This document shows positions 1-9,917 of a stretch of DNA of 54,327 bases, piece after piece. A program made the translations under genes and the position numbers. Each line of letters opens with the position of its first letter. Position 1 is the stretch's first letter. The notes beneath the pieces were generated by a model that was not told where the DNA came from, ran no database searches, and worked only from the letters and a program-made list of their open reading frames with translations. Source of the stretch: Alphaproteobacteria bacterium. GTDB lineage: Bacteria > Pseudomonadota > Alphaproteobacteria > Rickettsiales > SXRF01. The stretch is taken from contig JAGVLW010000076.1 in the NCBI GenBank assembly GCA_020054105.1, positions 1 through 54,327 of the forward strand. Direction: 5' to 3'.

Positions 1-651
1 AAAGCGGCGGTGGCGGCGCTTTCCGGTGGCAAGGTAGCGGTCGAGGTGAAGCTGATGCAGATGATCAAGCTGCTGCGCGGCGGCCAACCCGCCAAGATGT
101 CCAAGCGCGCCGGGAATTTTGTCACCGTGCGCGAGGTGATCGATGAGGTGGGCAAGGATGTGTTCCGCTTCATCATGCTCACGCGCAAGAACGACGCGCC
201 GCTGGATTTCGATTTCGCTAAAGTGATGGAGCAGTCGAAAGACAATCCGGTATTTTATGTGCAATACGCCCATGCCCGCGCCCGCTCGGTGCTGCGCAAC
301 GCCACGCGCGACTTGCCGGAGGCAACGAAATTGCAGGGTTCGGAGTTTTTAGCACGCCTTGTCCATCCTGAGGAACTCGCCATGATCCGCCTGATGTGCA
401 GTTGGCCGCGCATGGTGGAATCTGCGGCGCTGGCGCTTGAACCGCACCGCATTGCCTTTTACCTGCAGGAATTGGCGGCGTCGTTTCATGGTTTCTGGAA
501 CCTCGGCAACGATGACATAATGCTTCGTTTTATCGTAAAAGATGATATAGAAATGACGGCAGCCCGCCTTGCGCTGGTCCATGCGGTATCGCTGGTCCTG
601 GCGTCGGGGTTGATGGTGCTTGGAGTCGAGCCTTTGGAGGAGATGCGGTAA
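1..651 (+). CDS. argS: Arginyl-tRNA synthetase, C-terminal part (5' truncated by window edge)
   Basis: [41 protein letters not shown]...[20 protein letters not shown] is characteristic of ArgRS (KMSK plus DALR domain). Confidence 0.93.
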   Translation, partial: KAAVAALSGGKVAVEVKLMQMIKLLRGGQPAKMSKRAGNFVTVREVIDEVGKDVFRFIMLTRKNDAPLDFDFAKVMEQSKDNPVFYVQYAHARARSVLRNATRDLPEATKLQGSEFLARLVHPEELAMIRLMCSWPRMVESAALALEPHRIAFYLQELAASFHGFWNLGNDDIMLRFIVKDDIEMTAARLALVHAVSLVLASGLMVLGVEPLEEMR

Positions 652-1529
652 TGGGATTCGGTAAACGTGGTCTGCAAGAAGAAAGTGTGGAAGAGTATCA
701 TGACGACGAAGTGACGGTGCCACGCTGGTTACCGGTGACGGTGGTGTTCGCCGCTTTCGTCGGGTTCATCGTCCTGGCATGGTATGCGTATTACAGCGGC
801 TCGCAGTCGCTCAAGGAAGACGAATTGGTGGTGGTGGAAGCTGATAAGGCGCCGATCAAGGAAAAGCCAGCCGATCCGGGTGGCATGAAATTTCCCAACC
901 AGGACAAAACCATCTTCGATAATTTTTCGGGCGCGGCGGGCAACCAGCCGAAAGTCGAGCGCGTGATGCCGATGCCGGAAGAGCCCATTGCGAAAAATCT
1001 CGACAACTCCGAAACGGTGAGCTGGGTCAACGACAAGCTGCAAGATAACAAGAAGCCCGTTGCCAATGATGTAACACTCGAGGCCGCGCCGGTTGCTTCC
1101 GAGGCGCCCGCAGCCATCAAGCAAGTCGATCCGATGCCGAAAAATATCACTGGTGACATTGGCATCAAGACCTATGCGGCAAAACCCGTAGTCGAAGATA
1201 AGGCATCCGAAGTGAAGCTGGTGCCGCCTGTTGAGAAAAAAGCGGTGGCGGTGCAAAAGCCTGAGCCGAAACCTGCTGCCGGTGGTAAAGCCAAGGTGCA
1301 GCTGGGCGCGTATCATTCGGAAAAAGAAGCGAAGGATGCGTTTGCGAAAATCCAGAAGAAATTTTCCGAGCTGGCCGGCAAAACCCCGACCGTCGTCAAG
1401 GCGGATCTGGGCGAGAAAGGCATCTTCTACCGGCTGCGCGTAGGCGGCCTGGCGGGCGCGCCGGAAGCGAAGGCGCTGTGCCAGAAATTATCCGCAGGCG
1501 GCCAGGCCTGCATGGTGCCCGTGGATTAA
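651..1529 (+). CDS. SPOR-domain membrane protein
   Basis: Single N-terminal TM segment; C-terminal KVQLGAYHSEKEAKDAFAKIQKKF...FYRLRVGGLAGAPEAKALCQKLSAGGQACMV is SPOR-like. Confidence 0.85.
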   Translation: MGFGKRGLQEESVEEYHDDEVTVPRWLPVTVVFAAFVGFIVLAWYAYYSGSQSLKEDELVVVEADKAPIKEKPADPGGMKFPNQDKTIFDNFSGAAGNQPKVERVMPMPEEPIAKNLDNSETVSWVNDKLQDNKKPVANDVTLEAAPVASEAPAAIKQVDPMPKNITGDIGIKTYAAKPVVEDKASEVKLVPPVEKKAVAVQKPEPKPAAGGKAKVQLGAYHSEKEAKDAFAKIQKKFSELAGKTPTVVKADLGEKGIFYRLRVGGLAGAPEAKALCQKLSAGGQACMVPVD

Positions 1530-2554
1530 TGAGCAAGGCCCAGTCAGCCGTTATTTTTGGCATGGCGGGCACGTCGCTCAGCCCCGAGGAAATCGCATTT
1601 TTCGGCGACGTCCAGCCTTACGGTTTTATTTTATTTGCGCGCAATTGCGCGTCGCCCCAGCAGGTGTGTGCGCTCATCGCCCAGCTAAAAAAAGCGACCG
1701 GCCGCGCGCAGCTTCCCATCCTGATTGACCAGGAAGGCGGCCGTGTGGCCAGGCTCAAACCGCCGCATTGGCCCGCGTTCCCACCGGCGAAAATGTTCGA
1801 CGAACTTTACCGGCGCGATCCGGCGAAAGCCACGCGCGCGACCTATCTCAACGCGCGGCTGATCGCGCATGAATTGTCGGCGCTCGGCATCACCGTCGAT
1901 TGCGCGCCGGTGGCCGACGTGCCGGTGGCCGGCGCGCATGACGTGATCGGCGACCGCGCCTTCGGCCATACGCCGCAGCAGGTTGCCATATTGGCGCGCG
2001 CGCAGGCGCAGGGGCTGCAAGATGGCGGCGTCGTTTCGGTGCTGAAACATATTCCCGGTCATGGCCGCTCGCTGGCCGACAGTCATGAGCAATTGCCGGA
2101 AGTGCATGCCACGCTCGCCGAGCTGCGCGCGAGCGATTTCATGCCGTTTAAAATGCTCGCCGACCTGCCGATGGCGATGACGGCGCATGTGCTTTATCCG
2201 GCGCTCGACGAAAAAAACATGGCGACGCTGTCGCTGAAAATCATCGCGCTTATCCGCGAGGAAATCGGCTTTGCCGGGCTGCTCATGTCCGACGATATTT
2301 CGATGAAGGCGATGCGCGGCGATTTCACGCAGCGCGCGCGCGAAGCGCTCGCCGCCGGCTGCGACGTCGTGCTTCATTGTAACGGCGACATGGCAGAGAT
2401 GCGCGCCGTCGCTAAAGGTGTTGCGGCACTTTCCGGCGCATCGCTTGCGCGCGCGCAAGCGGCGATGAAACATGCGGGCAAGCCGACGCCGTTCGATATG
2501 ATGGCGGCCAGGCAGGAATGCGCGCAATTACTGGCGGAGACGGTGAATGCCTGA
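1529..2554 (+). CDS. nagZ: Beta-N-acetylhexosaminidase (NagZ, GH3)
   Basis: PILIDQEGGRVARLKPP, KHIPGHGRSLADSHEQLP, LLMSDDISMKAM motifs; start ATG 1529 overlaps the upstream stop (TAATG). Confidence 0.92.
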   Translation: MSKAQSAVIFGMAGTSLSPEEIAFFGDVQPYGFILFARNCASPQQVCALIAQLKKATGRAQLPILIDQEGGRVARLKPPHWPAFPPAKMFDELYRRDPAKATRATYLNARLIAHELSALGITVDCAPVADVPVAGAHDVIGDRAFGHTPQQVAILARAQAQGLQDGGVVSVLKHIPGHGRSLADSHEQLPEVHATLAELRASDFMPFKMLADLPMAMTAHVLYPALDEKNMATLSLKIIALIREEIGFAGLLMSDDISMKAMRGDFTQRAREALAAGCDVVLHCNGDMAEMRAVAKGVAALSGASLARAQAAMKHAGKPTPFDMMAARQECAQLLAETVNA

Positions 2555-3224
2555 ATGGCTCCTCGATGCCTCGGCCTGGGTGCTGCCGGTGGTGCTGGCG
2601 ATCACGCTGCACGAGGCGGCGCATGGCTGGGTGGCCGAAAAATTCGGCGACGACACGGCGCGGGCCGCCGGGCGGGTGACGTTCAACCCGCTCAAACATA
2701 TCGACCGTTTCGGGACGATATTATTGCCCGGCCTGTTGCTGCTCATGCAAGCGCCGTTCCTGTTCGGCTACGCCAAGCCGGTGCCGGTGGATTTCCGCCG
2801 CCTGCAGCCGCGGCGGCTCGGCATCTTCATGGTGGCGATCGCGGGTGTATTGGTCAATTTCGCGCTGGCGATCATAAGCGCCCTGCTGCTGCATAGCGAG
2901 CGTTGGGTGACGCCGGAAGAGGCGCCGTGGCTGTTCCAGAATCTCTATCATTCGCTGCTGATCAACGTCGTGTTAATTTTATTCAACCTGCTGCCCATCC
3001 TGCCGCTCGATGGCGGCCGGGCGGTGAGTGCGCTGCTAAGCGGGAAGGCGCGGTACTGGTATGGCAAAACCGAGCGTTACGGCATTCCTTTTATCTTGCT
3101 CGTCCTGATGATTCCGCCGCTGCTGCTTAATTTCAGCCTGATCGGCCTGGTGATCGGCGAGCCGGCCCTGTGGCTGGTCGAGCAAATCTTGTGGCTAACC
3201 GGCAATGGCAGCGGTATAACCTAA
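2547..3224 (+). CDS. Site-2 protease family (M50) membrane metalloprotease
   Basis: ITLHEAAHGWVAEKFGD (HExxH) and NLLPILPLDGGRA motifs; multiple TM segments. Confidence 0.92.
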   Translation: MPEWLLDASAWVLPVVLAITLHEAAHGWVAEKFGDDTARAAGRVTFNPLKHIDRFGTILLPGLLLLMQAPFLFGYAKPVPVDFRRLQPRRLGIFMVAIAGVLVNFALAIISALLLHSERWVTPEEAPWLFQNLYHSLLINVVLILFNLLPILPLDGGRAVSALLSGKARYWYGKTERYGIPFILLVLMIPPLLLNFSLIGLVIGEPALWLVEQILWLTGNGSGIT

Positions 3225-3373
3225 TAGGCTTCATGCATATCTCTACTACAGCGGGAAATCTGCTTGGGATGGAGCCTCCTCGCAACACGTCATGTATTTA
3301 GGTATACACTCGTGTTACTCGGTATCCATCCCTGCGCGCTTTCCGCGCCGTAGCGAGATAGGCATGAAGCCTA
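3225..3373. repeat. Long-hairpin repeat copy A (subfamily 1)
   Basis: Arms taggcttcatgcatatctc.../...gagataggcatgaagccta; core gtcatgtatttaggtatacactcg. Confidence 0.88.
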
Positions 3374-3397
3374 GTAAATAACCAAGGAGTAGAGACG

Positions 3398-3571
3398 ATG
3401 GGAATGAGTCTGTGGCATTTATTGCTGGTGCTGGCGGTGGTGTTTATCGTGTTTGGCGCCGGAAAGCTGCCCAGGGTGATGGGCGATATCGGCAAGGGCA
3501 TGCGCAATCTGCGCGAAGGCCTCAAAGGCGAAGACGAGCAAGCCAGGCTGGACGATAAAGAAAAAAAATAG
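3398..3571 (+). CDS. tatA: Sec-independent translocase TatA, short (57 aa; below ORF-track cutoff)
   Basis: MGMSLWHLLLVLAVVFIVFGAGKLPRVMGDIGKGMRNLREGLKGEDEQARLDDKEKK; AAGGAG upstream; followed by tatB and tatC. Confidence 0.9.
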   Translation: MGMSLWHLLLVLAVVFIVFGAGKLPRVMGDIGKGMRNLREGLKGEDEQARLDDKEKK

Positions 3572-3583
3572 AGCGCAAAGCCT

Positions 3584-3880
3584 ATGTTTGACCTTTCGCT
3601 GGCGGAAGTGCTGCTCGTCGTGGCGGTGACGGTGGTGTTCATCGGCCCGAAAGAGCTGCCCGTCGTGCTGCGGGCGATCAGCAAATTCATGCGCTACCTG
3701 CGCTCGCTCGCCGGCGACATCCGCAAAATATTCGACGATCTTGCCAAGGAATCCGGCGCGAAAGAATTCGAAGACGACATCAAGATGATCCGCGGCGACG
3801 ACGGCAAGCTCTACGAATCCTACGACATGACTTATATACATTCCTCCCCCTCTCAGGGGGAGGATAAAGGTGGGGGTTAA
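3584..3880 (+). CDS. tatB: Sec-independent translocase TatB
   Basis: MFDLSLAEVLLVVAVTVVFIGPKELPVVLRAI...; C-terminus encoded by a palindromic repeat. Confidence 0.92.
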   Translation: MFDLSLAEVLLVVAVTVVFIGPKELPVVLRAISKFMRYLRSLAGDIRKIFDDLAKESGAKEFEDDIKMIRGDDGKLYESYDMTYIHSSPSQGEDKGGG

Positions 3881-3950
3881 GCCGCATGACAGCTAACCCT
3901 CACCCAAATTCTAACCCTCACCCTAACCCTCTCCCTGAAAGGGAGAGGGA
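3842..3950. repeat. Two GC-rich palindromic repeats spanning the tatB 3' end and tatC 5' end
   Basis: cctccccctctcagggggaggataaaggtgggggt and ccctcaccctaaccctctccctgaaagggagaggg. Confidence 0.88.
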
Positions 3951-4677
3951 ATTAGAGAAGCAGCCGCTGATCGAGCATCTGATCGAGATGCGCCGGCGGG
4001 TGGGCTATTGCCTGCTTGCCTTCATGGTCGCGACGATTGTCTCTTACGGCTTTGCCGGCGATATTTATGCGTTCCTGGTGCAGCCGCTGGCCGATGCATT
4101 TCCCGATCCGCAGCATCGCCGCCTGATTTATACCGGCCTGACCGAAGCGTTTTTCGCCTATCTGAAACTGGCGGTGTTTGCGGGATTTTTTCTTTCGTTC
4201 CCGGTCATCGCCGCGCAGCTTTATTTGTTCCTGGCGCCGGGGCTTTACAAGCGCGAGCGCGGGGCCATCGTTCCGTACCTGGCAGCGGCGCCGGTGCTAT
4301 TTTTCATCGGCGCGGCGTTCGTGTATTATCTTATTTTTCCGGCGGCGTGGCGGTTTTTCCTCGGCTTCGAATCGCCAGGCGCGGCCGGCGGCCTGCCCAT
4401 CCAGCTCGAGGCCAAGGTCAGCGATTACCTCAACCTGTCGATGCACCTGATCATCGCGTTCGGCCTCTCGTTTCAGTTGCCGGTAGTGCTGGTGCTGCTC
4501 GTCAAATCCGGCCTGATCTCGCTTACGACGCTCAAGCGCGGGCGGCGCTACGCGATTGTCATCATCGTTACGGTCGCGGCGTTCATCACCCCGCCCGATA
4601 TTTTCAGCCAGATTGCGCTTTCGATCCCACTCTATGTGCTGTATGAGATTTCGATTTTACTATGTAAAGAACGATAG
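3886..4677 (+). CDS. tatC: Sec-independent translocase TatC
   Basis: [20 protein letters not shown]...; polytopic TatC; N-terminal extension encoded by a palindromic repeat. Confidence 0.93.
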   Translation: MTANPHPNSNPHPNPLPERERELEKQPLIEHLIEMRRRVGYCLLAFMVATIVSYGFAGDIYAFLVQPLADAFPDPQHRRLIYTGLTEAFFAYLKLAVFAGFFLSFPVIAAQLYLFLAPGLYKRERGAIVPYLAAAPVLFFIGAAFVYYLIFPAAWRFFLGFESPGAAGGLPIQLEAKVSDYLNLSMHLIIAFGLSFQLPVVLVLLVKSGLISLTTLKRGRRYAIVIIVTVAAFITPPDIFSQIALSIPLYVLYEISILLCKER

Positions 4678-4685
4678 GACAGGCC

Positions 4686-5975
4686 ATGCACGACATAAAA
4701 TTCATCCGGCAATCTCCCGAGGCGTTCGACGCGGCATTGGCGCGGCGCGGGCTGGCGGCGCAGTCGCCTGCCATCTTGAAGCTCGATGAACAAAAGCGCA
4801 GGCAGCAGACCGAGCTACAGGAGCTGCAAAGCCAGCGCAATGCGCTCGCCAAGCAGATCGGCGAGGCCAAGCGCAAGGGCGAGGATGCGAGCGCCGTCAT
4901 GGAAGAAGGCAAGCGTATCGGCGAGGCGGTGGCGGCAATGGAAGCGACGCTTGCGGCGCGCGGCGAGCTGGAAACGTTGCTGGAAACGCTGCCCAACCTG
5001 CCTGCGGAAGATGTGCCGCAAGGCAAGGACGAGAAAGACAATAAGCAGATTCGCGAATGGTCGCCAGACCCCCTCCCTAACCCTCCCCCGCAAGCGGGAG
5101 AGGGGATTAAGTATAGGCTGCATGACGAGCTGGGCGCGGCGCTGGGGCTGATGGATTTCGAGGCGGCGGCTAAGCTTTCCGGCGCGCGGTTCGTGGTGCT
5201 CAAAGGCGCGCTGGCGAAGCTGGAGCGGGCGTTGGCAAGTTTCTTTTTAGATAGGAATGTCGCTGTCGGCTACACGGAAATCGCGCCGCCGTTTCTGGTG
5301 AAAGATAACGCGATGTACGGCACCGGGCAGTTGCCGAAATTCGCCGAGGATTTATTCAAGACGACCAACGATTTTTGGCTCATCCCCACCGCCGAAGTGC
5401 CGCTGACCAACCTGGTGGCCGATGCGATTCTGGAAGAAGAAAAACTGCCGCTGCGCATGACCGCTTACACGCCGTGCTTCCGCTCGGAAGCGGGCGCGGC
5501 GGGCAAGGATACGCGCGGGATGATCCGCCAGCACCAATTCTCGAAAGTCGAGCTGGTTTCCATTACGACCCCGGAACAATCGAAGGAGGAGCACGAGCGT
5601 ATGACCGCGCAAGCCGAATCGCTGCTGCAGGCGCTGGGCCTGCCTTACCGCACGATGCTGCTATGCACGGGCGATATGGGATTCTCGGCGGAAAAAACCT
5701 ACGACATCGAAGTGTGGATGCCGGGGCAAAACGCCTACCGCGAGATTTCCAGCTGCTCGAATTGCGGCGCGTTCCAGGCGCGGCGCATGAAGGCGCGCGC
5801 CAAGGCCAAGGGCGCGAAGGACACGCAGTTCGTCCATACGCTCAACGGCTCGGGCCTGCCCATCGGCCGCACCATGGTCGCCATCATCGAGAATTACCAA
5901 CAGGCCGATGGCAGCATCGTCGTGCCGGAGGCGTTGCGGCCTTATATGGGCATTGACGTGGTTCGTGCCTCGTGA
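4686..5975 (+). CDS. serS: Seryl-tRNA synthetase
   Basis: [22 protein letters not shown]..., coiled-coil arm, class II motifs [30 protein letters not shown]; contains an in-frame repeat insert. Confidence 0.95.
   Translation: MHDIKFIRQSPEAFDAALARRGLAAQSPAILKLDEQKRRQQTELQELQSQRNALAKQIGEAKRKGEDASAVMEEGKRIGEAVAAMEATLAARGELETLLETLPNLPAEDVPQGKDEKDNKQIREWSPDPLPNPPPQAGEGIKYRLHDELGAALGLMDFEAAAKLSGARFVVLKGALAKLERALASFFLDRNVAVGYTEIAPPFLVKDNAMYGTGQLPKFAEDLFKTTNDFWLIPTAEVPLTNLVADAILEEEKLPLRMTAYTPCFRSEAGAAGKDTRGMIRQHQFSKVELVSITTPEQSKEEHERMTAQAESLLQALGLPYRTMLLCTGDMGFSAEKTYDIEVWMPGQNAYREISSCSNCGAFQARRMKARAKAKGAKDTQFVHTLNGSGLPIGRTMVAIIENYQQADGSIVVPEALRPYMGIDVVRAS
5068..5107. repeat. GC-rich palindromic repeat inside serS
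   Basis: accccctccctaaccctcccccgcaagcgggagagggga, in frame. Confidence 0.88.
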
Positions 5976-6033
5976 CTCGTGCCTTGCATATGAAAAAGAA
6001 TCACGAATCACGAGCCACGAGGCACGAGCCACG
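5957..6033. repeat. Inverted repeat spanning serS stop and surE start
   Basis: cgtggttcgtgcctcgtgactcgtgccttg ... cgaatcacgagccacgaggcacgagccacg. Confidence 0.88.
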
Positions 6034-6781
6034 CATCCTCGTTACCAACGATGACGGTATAGGCGCGCCGGGGCTGGAAGTTTTGGAGCGCATTGCCAGG
6101 GCCATTTCCAGCGACGTGTGGGTGGTGGCGCCGGAGACCGAGCAGAGCGGGGCGGGGCATTCGCTGACGCTGCACGTGCCGGTGCGGGTGCGCAAGATCG
6201 ACGCGAAACGCTATGCCATCAGTGGCACGCCGACCGATTGTGTACTGCTGGCGCTGAAGGAGATCATGCCCAAACGCGCCGATCTCGTGCTTTCGGGCGT
6301 CAATCGTGGGTCGAATGTCGGCGACGACGTGACCTATTCGGGCACGATCGCGGCGGCGATGGAAGGCACCATATTGAACGTGCCGTCGATTGCGCTGAGC
6401 ATGCATTATGACGACCCGGCGAAGATCCACTGGAAAACCGCCGAAAAATTCGCGCCCGACCTGATTAAAAAATTGCTGGCGCAAAAATGGCGGCCCAATA
6501 CGCTCATCAACATCAATTTCCCCAACTGCACGCCTTCGCAGGTAAAAGGCATCGAAGTCTGCCCGCAGGGCAAGCGCAAGATCAGCGTGCTGCTGTCGGA
6601 GCGCGTCGATCCCAAGGGACGGCCTTATTATTGGCTGGGCGGCGAGCGCGACGATACGCCGGAAATCGTCGATGTCGACATCGATTTCCTGCATAAGGGC
6701 TTCGTCACCGTCACCCCCATCGGCATGGACCTGACCGACTATAAGGCGATGGAAATCGTCAGAAAAACCCTCGGTAGTTAA
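5990..6781 (+). CDS. surE: 5'/3'-nucleotidase SurE
   Basis: RILVTNDDGIGAPGLEVLERIAR, GTPTDCVLLAL, SGVNRGSNVGDDVTYSGTIAAAMEG; ORF open from 5972, ATG at 5990. Confidence 0.93.
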   Translation: MKKNHESRATRHEPRILVTNDDGIGAPGLEVLERIARAISSDVWVVAPETEQSGAGHSLTLHVPVRVRKIDAKRYAISGTPTDCVLLALKEIMPKRADLVLSGVNRGSNVGDDVTYSGTIAAAMEGTILNVPSIALSMHYDDPAKIHWKTAEKFAPDLIKKLLAQKWRPNTLININFPNCTPSQVKGIEVCPQGKRKISVLLSERVDPKGRPYYWLGGERDDTPEIVDVDIDFLHKGFVTVTPIGMDLTDYKAMEIVRKTLGS

Positions 6782-6817
6782 ATAAATATTAAGGGTTGGT
6801 GGCTATTTTGGGTAGCC

Positions 6818-7507
6818 GTGAATCCAAGCAAACCGCGCAATCCATTTCACCATACGCCGGCGCCACCGAGCGATCAGGATGCCGTGGCCAGCCGCATCCG
6901 CCTCATCATGAAGCTGCGCACCAGCGGCGTGCAAAACACCGACGTGCTGGCCGCCATCGAGCATACGCCGCGCGAATGGTTCGTCGAAGAAGCGTTCACC
7001 GACCATGCCTATGACGACACGGCGCTGCCGATTGCCGCCGGCCAGACGATCAGCCAGCCCACCGTCGTGGCGTGGATGACGGCGGCCCTCGAGCTGACGC
7101 CCGCCATGCGCGTGCTCGAGATCGGCACCGGCTCCGGCTACCAGGCGGCGATCCTGGCGCGGCTTGCCCGGCGGGTTTATACCATCGAGCGCCACCGCGA
7201 GTTGTTCCTGGCGGCGCAGGAGCGGTTCAACCGGCTCAAGCTCACCAATATCGTCACTAAATGCGGCGACGGCGCCAAGGGCTGGAAGGAAGCCGCGCCG
7301 TTCGAGCGCATCATCGTGACCGCCGCCACCAAGGAAATCCCGGCGGTTTTGCTGGAACAGCTCGCGCCCGGCGGGGTGATGGTCGTGCCGGTGGGCGGCA
7401 GCGTCGCCGACCAGATTTTGCTGCGCATCCGCAAGGATGAAAGCGGCAACATCGCCACGCAGCACCTGATGAATGTGCGTTTTGTGCCACTGGTCGAAGA
7501 TAAATAG
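6818..7507 (+). CDS. pcm: Protein-L-isoaspartate O-methyltransferase (GTG start)
   Basis: DTALPIAAGQTISQPTVVAWMTAALELTPAMRVLEIGTGSGYQAAILARLA. Confidence 0.93.
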   Translation: MNPSKPRNPFHHTPAPPSDQDAVASRIRLIMKLRTSGVQNTDVLAAIEHTPREWFVEEAFTDHAYDDTALPIAAGQTISQPTVVAWMTAALELTPAMRVLEIGTGSGYQAAILARLARRVYTIERHRELFLAAQERFNRLKLTNIVTKCGDGAKGWKEAAPFERIIVTAATKEIPAVLLEQLAPGGVMVVPVGGSVADQILLRIRKDESGNIATQHLMNVRFVPLVEDK

Positions 7508-7601
7508 GCGCAATTGCTCGCGCTTGCCCCGGTTATTCACGCTTTTTTAACCGATTTTCTTGAGACTCAGACTGTCATCAGCTTTATTCGTGGGGAAATG
7601 T

Positions 7602-8462
7602 ATGTCGCGTATTCTTACTCGCACGGCGCTTGCCGCCACCCTGTTTTGCACCGCCGCCTGCACGCAAACGCCGGTGCAGGTCGAGATGAAAGGCCACCAG
7701 GTATTTTTGAAATCCGGCGAATATACCGATTACGCCGCAAGCGATACCGGCAGCCGCAGCGCGCCGAAAAGCGAAGCCTCCTATCAGGCCTATGCGCCGG
7801 CGCCGGTCTATGCCAATACCAGGCCGGTGTCGCGGGAAACGCAACAGACGGCCGGCATTTCGTCCATCGGCGTGTCCGACCTGACGCCGCCCGCGAAAGC
7901 CGCGCCCGCGGAAAAAACAATTGCCAAGGAATCGCCGAAACCGGCTCCCGTCGTGCAAACCGCCAGCGTTAATCCCTGGACCAAAAAACCGCGCAGCGAC
8001 GATGAGCAGGTGGCTTCTGTTGTAACCGCGAAGGAAAACCGCATCGTGGTCGAAAAAGCGTCGCATTCGGCGGGGTTCGTGTGGCCGGTGAATGGCAGGA
8101 AAGTCGTTTCGGGCTTCGGGCCGAAAGGCCGCGGCAAGGCCAATGACGGCATCAACATCGCATCAAACGAGGGCGAGCCGGTTTGGGCGGCGGCCGACGG
8201 CGAAGTGGTCTATGTCGGCAACGAATTATCGGGCTACGGCAACATGGTGCTGATCAAGCATGGCGGGGGCAAGACCAGCAGCTACGCCCATATGAGCCGC
8301 GCCAGCGTCGATAAATACGACCGCGTGAAGCAGGGCGACATCATCGGCTATGTCGGCTCGACCGGCAACGTCAAATCGCCGCAATTGCATTTCGCCATCC
8401 GCGACGGCAAAGACCCGGTCGATCCCAGGAAATATTTAAGCAGCAGCGTGGCGGGATTATAG
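7602..8462 (+). CDS. M23-family peptidoglycan peptidase lipoprotein (NlpD/EnvC-like)
   Basis: Lipobox-like TAAC; FVWPVNGRKVVSGFGPKGRGKANDGINIASNEGEPVWAAADGEVVYVGNELSGYGNMVLIKHGGGKTSSYAHMS. Confidence 0.88.
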   Translation: MSRILTRTALAATLFCTAACTQTPVQVEMKGHQVFLKSGEYTDYAASDTGSRSAPKSEASYQAYAPAPVYANTRPVSRETQQTAGISSIGVSDLTPPAKAAPAEKTIAKESPKPAPVVQTASVNPWTKKPRSDDEQVASVVTAKENRIVVEKASHSAGFVWPVNGRKVVSGFGPKGRGKANDGINIASNEGEPVWAAADGEVVYVGNELSGYGNMVLIKHGGGKTSSYAHMSRASVDKYDRVKQGDIIGYVGSTGNVKSPQLHFAIRDGKDPVDPRKYLSSSVAGL

Positions 8463-8464
8463 TT

Positions 8465-9187
8465 TTACGATCTTACAACCGAGGGCGACGATACTGCTTG
8501 TTGTGCGCAATAGTTGCAAAAATCATCGAGTAATTGCGGATGTTCCTGGATGACATGCGGAGGAATTGATATATCCTTTGGCGTATTCGATGCCAGCACG
8601 CCTTCCAGTTCCTTCGGGGAGGCGCTGTAATGCTTGCCTTCCTTAAGCCCGTTTGCGTTCATGATGGCGATAATTCGCCGATATACCGGAAGAGATTTTA
8701 TACCTTCAATAGTGATTCCGTCCATGTTCGCGTAGATGCTTCTTATTGCAAACGATACCACCCCTGCACTATGTAAGGGCCAGGATTGCGCATTGCCGAG
8801 ATTTGTAAGAGCATTTCCGATTCTGTCTTTAAACTCATTGATCTGCGGCGTGGAAAAAAACTCCTTGTTTTGCCCAAAAAATTCCGGATCTTTTAATTGC
8901 GCATCAACGTAGTTTCTGGCGCAAGGCGGGTCTAAATCCATAAAGGGAATGGTAGAGCTTGAAAGCAAGCTACTCACGCAACCCAGCATTTCTTCGCTGG
9001 GATTTTCCAGGGCGACGCCATAAATGATCTTATCGTCCTTCTGATCCGGAAACGGCACGACGGGGACGGAAACGGAAAATCCGTGCTGTTGAAGGTGATT
9101 TTGAATTGCTTTGGAGAGTAGGTATGCATCGTCCTGAAGGGCCAAAGCGATATATTGCAACCGATCATCTGGAGGAGTGTCTGTCAT
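8465..9187 (-). CDS. Hypothetical protein (240 aa)
   Basis: Intact ORF, lower GC than neighbours; no family recognised. Confidence 0.6.
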   Translation of the reverse strand: MTDTPPDDRLQYIALALQDDAYLLSKAIQNHLQQHGFSVSVPVVPFPDQKDDKIIYGVALENPSEEMLGCVSSLLSSSTIPFMDLDPPCARNYVDAQLKDPEFFGQNKEFFSTPQINEFKDRIGNALTNLGNAQSWPLHSAGVVSFAIRSIYANMDGITIEGIKSLPVYRRIIAIMNANGLKEGKHYSASPKELEGVLASNTPKDISIPPHVIQEHPQLLDDFCNYCAQQAVSSPSVVRS

Positions 9188-9245
9188 ATATTTATAAGTA
9201 GCTTCAGGCGGCGAAGATCACAAGTATAATTAATGGAATTTAATA

Positions 9246-9917
9246 TTATCCGGGCGTTCGGGGAATGGCCCCGAGGCGCTCCGGCTCGGTATGCGCGCCG
9301 GGGGTGAGGGCGGCTAAATAGTGCGCCAGTTCTTTGGGATGGCCGGGGTCTTGGTCGATGCGCGCGCGGCAGAGCTGGTAGGGCGTGAGGCCGGCGTCGT
9401 AGCGCACTTGGTGTTTTCCATAGCCGGTTTCATAGGGCTGGGTGGTTTGCGCGTGCATTGTCGCTGGCTCCAGATAGTTTCTCAACATATGCAAGACTTC
9501 CAGCCGGCCGGGCATGACGGCGGCGACGTGCAGCAGGTTCCAGCCGCTATCGTTGACGACGCTGCGGTCGGCGTCATGGGCAATCATATTTTCCACAGTT
9601 GCCGCATCGCACACTTTGCAGGCATAGGTGAGCAAGGTGGAGTGATATTTTCCCGACGGGGTGTTGATGCCGTGTTTAGGCCATTTTCTTTGCCCGGGTG
9701 GCCTTTGCGTGTCGGCGAAGGCTTCTTCGGTCAAGAATTTGAGCGCCTGCAGCCCGTTGCTTGCCGCATGGTTGAAGGCGGTCATGCTTTTATTATCCAT
9801 CGCATAGGGATTGGCGCCGAGGCCGATCAATTCGCGGACGCGTTTTACATCATCCTGCGCCGCCGCATGGCGTAGCCAGGCGTCACGCTCGTTTTTGGAG
9901 ATATAAGCCTCAGCCAA
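9246..9917 (-). CDS. Ankyrin-repeat protein
   Basis: VRELIGLGANPYAMDNKSMTAFNHAASNGLQALKFL...STLLTYACKVCDAATVENMIAHDADRSVVNDSGWNLLHVAAV. Confidence 0.8.
   Translation of the reverse strand: MAEAYISKNERDAWLRHAAAQDDVKRVRELIGLGANPYAMDNKSMTAFNHAASNGLQALKFLTEEAFADTQRPPGQRKWPKHGINTPSGKYHSTLLTYACKVCDAATVENMIAHDADRSVVNDSGWNLLHVAAVMPGRLEVLHMLRNYLEPATMHAQTTQPYETGYGKHQVRYDAGLTPYQLCRARIDQDPGHPKELAHYLAALTPGAHTEPERLGAIPRTPG

Noticed and set aside
1685-2527. 280-aa minus ORF opposite nagZ
   Set aside because: Shadow ORF with RRH-rich composition; nagZ motifs are clear on the plus strand
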